A stretch of 6,335 nt of DNA from Deltaproteobacteria bacterium CG07_land_8_20_14_0_80_60_11 (GTDB lineage Bacteria > Desulfobacterota > Desulfobaccia > Desulfobaccales > 0-14-0-80-60-11), in the NCBI GenBank assembly GCA_002779455.1, contig PEWM01000283.1:1-6335 (forward strand). Direction: 5' to 3'. The notes under the pieces are model-generated. The model saw nothing but the letters and a program-made list of their open reading frames with translations, searched no databases and was not told where the DNA came from. This document shows, piece by piece, positions 5,643-6,335 of the stretch (positions are counted from its first letter, which is position 1; each line of letters begins with the position of its first letter). A program made the position numbers and the translations under genes.

Positions 5643-5671
5643 TTAATCACAAAAAAGCTAAGAGAATTCAA
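5643..5671 (-). promoter_or_regulatory. Possible promoter of the 80-aa/DUF2283 unit (weak)
   Basis: On the minus strand TTGAAT (5671-5666, 4 of 6) and GATTAA (5648-5643, 3 of 6, preceded by TGT as in an extended -10) are 17 nt apart. A start near 5636 would leave only about 10 nt before the ATG, giving an almost leaderless mRNA, in line with the missing Shine-Dalgarno. The preceding terminator implies that a promoter must exist hereabouts. Confidence 0.3.
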
Positions 5672-5674
5672 TAG

Positions 5675-5696
5675 AAAACCCGGCAGGCCTCCCGGG
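5675..5696 (-). terminator. Probable intrinsic terminator of the 75-aa gene
   Basis: On the minus strand CCCGG (5696-5692) pairs with CCGGG (5683-5679), followed by TTTT (5678-5675). The loop contains the palindrome AGGCCT, which can add three more pairs. It lies 34 nt after the stop at 5731, separating that gene from the 80-aa/DUF2283 unit. Confidence 0.5.
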
Positions 5697-5730
5697 CCGC
5701 GGTCTTACTCCAAGTCAGCCGAGTTTTTTC

Positions 5731-5958
5731 CTAAAAATCCTCCTCATCTTCCAGGATGGCCTTGTTGATGAATTTATAGAGGCTGCCGATCCACTCCAGC
5801 TCGTTTTCCAGCTCCGAATTGGCGAAGATCCATTCGCCCTCCCGGTCCTTGGCGATGATGACGATCTCTTCGATGTCATCCAGCTCGTGATAGAACTTCT
5901 CCACTACCTCCTTGACGGAACGTTGGGCCCTGGCAAAAGGAATAATGTTTTTCGTCAT
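5731..5958 (-). CDS. Unrecognised small acidic protein (75 aa)
   Basis: I do not recognise the family. The product opens MTKNIIPFARAQRSVKEVVE, a basic N-terminus with a NIIPF motif seen at the start of many small phage- and plasmid-type proteins. Next comes an amphipathic helix (about 14-28), a probable strand pair IEEIVIIAKDREGEWIFANS (29-48), a helix ENELEWIGSLYKFINKAIL (about 51-69) and an acidic end EDEEDF. It has no signal peptide or membrane segment. The ATG at 5958 is preferred because an in-frame TGA lies at 5997-5995 and no other standard start codon lies between. There is no Shine-Dalgarno directly upstream; instead a strong hairpin ends 8 nt before the ATG. The coding sequence is continuous, consistent in composition, and followed by a terminator, which supports a real gene. 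A shift to phage or mobile origin is only a guess. Confidence 0.65.
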   Translation of the reverse strand: MTKNIIPFARAQRSVKEVVEKFYHELDDIEEIVIIAKDREGEWIFANSELENELEWIGSLYKFINKAILEDEEDF

Positions 5959-5966
5959 ATGTCTGT

Positions 5967-5993
5967 GGCGGGCGGAGGCGCCCGTCAGCCTCC
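5967..5993 (-). promoter_or_regulatory. Two mutually exclusive hairpins in the leader of the 75-aa gene
   Basis: Structure A pairs CGGGCG (5969-5974) with CGCCCG (5979-5984) around a 4-nt loop; GC and GT pairs extend it to 5967-5986. Structure B pairs GGAGGC (5974-5979) with GCCTCC (5988-5993) around an 8-nt loop. Both use 5974 and 5979, so they cannot form together. On the minus strand they sit just before the ATG at 5958. A switch or attenuation role is inference; the 5966-5986 part may also be a GTGG-footed variant of the REP-like hairpins. Confidence 0.4.
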
Positions 5994-6005
5994 CTCACGG
6001 TTATT

Positions 6006-6021
6006 CCCTTCGGTGGAAGGG
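6006..6021. repeat. Small hairpin CCCTTC/GAAGGG
   Basis: CCCTTC (6006-6011), loop GGTG, GAAGGG (6016-6021) form a perfect 6-bp stem. It is the second of five consecutive hairpins between the hydrolase and 75-aa genes. No T-run on either strand. Confidence 0.5.
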
Positions 6022-6030
6022 TGGGGTGTC

Positions 6031-6136
6031 TGATACCAATTTGCATTCAAATGGTGGCACAGGTTTTCAACCTGTGCATGCGCAGGCTGAAGCCTGCGGC
6101 TACCAAAAATTACCTTATGATTACGACTTGGTATGA
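6031..6136. repeat. Compound hairpin element bounded by imperfect inverted repeats
   Basis: TGATACCAA (6031-6039) and TTGGTATGA (6128-6136) are inverted copies matching at 8 of 9 positions. Between them lie three hairpins: ACCAATTTG/CAAATGGT with one bulged A (6035-6055), GCACAGGTT/AACCTGTGC, 9 bp (6057-6077), and CGCAGGCT/AGCCTGCG, 8 bp (6081-6098). On the minus strand GTAG (6103-6100) precedes the last hairpin, as in the two GTAG elements on the plus strand. The paired hairpins resemble BIME-type repeat units. The right edge overlaps the 3' end of the hydrolase gene, supplying its last codons. Confidence 0.6.
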
Positions 6137-6335
6137 TAACCTCCATTCTTTAATGAACGGCCCACAAAATCAATGATAATTTTGTTCACCGCGGCGGGGG
6201 CTTCCTCCTGGGGGGCGTGGCCAACCTCGGGGAGAAGGTGAAATTCCGCCTGGGGCAGGTGGGCCTTTATCCAGCGCCCCTGGGCCGGGGGCAGGATGCG
6301 GTCTTGTGCTCCCCAGATGAGGGCCGTGGGCTGAG
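6121..6335 (-). CDS. Alpha/beta hydrolase, C-terminal fragment (5' end outside window)
   Basis: Reading the minus strand from 6333, 70 codons are open to the TAA at 6123-6121; the N-terminus lies beyond the window. The peptide QPTALIWGAQDRILPPAQGR carries the family acid block with the catalytic Asp (codon at 6303-6301), and LLPEVGHAPQEEAPAAVNKI carries the catalytic His (codon at 6219-6217), spaced about 28 residues apart as in alpha/beta hydrolases of the lipase/esterase/haloalkane dehalogenase type. The nucleophile Ser/Asp elbow would be upstream, so substrate class cannot be told. The last residues (GYHTKS) and the stop lie in the inverted-repeat edge of the 6031-6136 element, so the tail may be an insertion-derived replacement. 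It is on the same strand as the 75-aa gene, 162 nt upstream of it. Confidence 0.85.
   Translation of the reverse strand, partial: QPTALIWGAQDRILPPAQGRWIKAHLPQAEFHLLPEVGHAPQEEAPAAVNKIIIDFVGRSLKNGGYHTKS

Noticed and set aside
5417..5674. An 85-codon plus-strand frame opposite the 80-aa gene
   Set aside because: It is fully antisense to the better supported minus-strand gene and has no recognisable motif or RBS.
5912..6136. A 74-codon plus-strand frame across the hairpin spacer
   Set aside because: It translates the dispersed repeat (TGFQPVHAQAEACGYQ type) and overlaps the 75-aa gene and hydrolase end; no RBS and no domain.

Overview
The window reads as a typical bacterial chromosome segment of fairly high GC content, most likely from a Desulfobacterota/Deltaproteobacteria-type organism. 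This is inferred from the gene order truB-rpsO-pnp-M16 peptidase, from a PEP-CTERM/VPLP-type sorting tail and from many short dispersed hairpin repeats. No sequence search was possible, so the taxonomy stays open.

Left part (1-4282, + strand): a housekeeping cluster for translation and RNA turnover. It holds the C-terminal half of the tRNA pseudouridine-55 synthase TruB (cut by the window edge), ribosomal protein bS15 (rpsO), polynucleotide phosphorylase (pnp) and an M16-family zinc peptidase. pnp follows rpsO after 18 nt, and the peptidase start overlaps the end of pnp, so these three look co-transcribed. The 158-nt truB-rpsO gap is filled by repeats: a GTGAGCA heptad array that runs into the truB stop codon, a GTAG-prefixed hairpin and a GAAAGCT-rich repeat.

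Middle (4283-5136, + strand): a 251-nt spacer with an inverted copy of the 16-nt repeat found before rpsO, a second GTAG-prefixed hairpin followed by a T-run (likely a terminator), and an AT-rich promoter. This leads into a secreted, cysteine-free C-type-lectin-like protein with a VPLP/PEP-CTERM-like tail, closed by a strong intrinsic terminator.

Right part (5169-6335, - strand): an accessory region with lower GC in places. From right to left it holds the C-terminus of an alpha/beta hydrolase (cut by the window edge), a 162-nt spacer with five consecutive hairpins, an unrecognised 75-aa acidic protein, a probable terminator, and a two-gene unit. That unit is an 80-aa protein whose stop codon overlaps, as ATGA, the start of a DUF2283 protein, and it resembles a toxin-antitoxin-like pair in layout.

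The best candidates for something under-described are (i) the GTAG+hairpin elements, two of which differ by compensatory stem changes as expected of REP-type elements; (ii) the five-hairpin spacer, including two mutually exclusive hairpins just upstream of the 75-aa gene; and (iii) the coupled 80-aa/DUF2283 pair. No CRISPR array, rRNA, tRNA or intact insertion sequence was seen.
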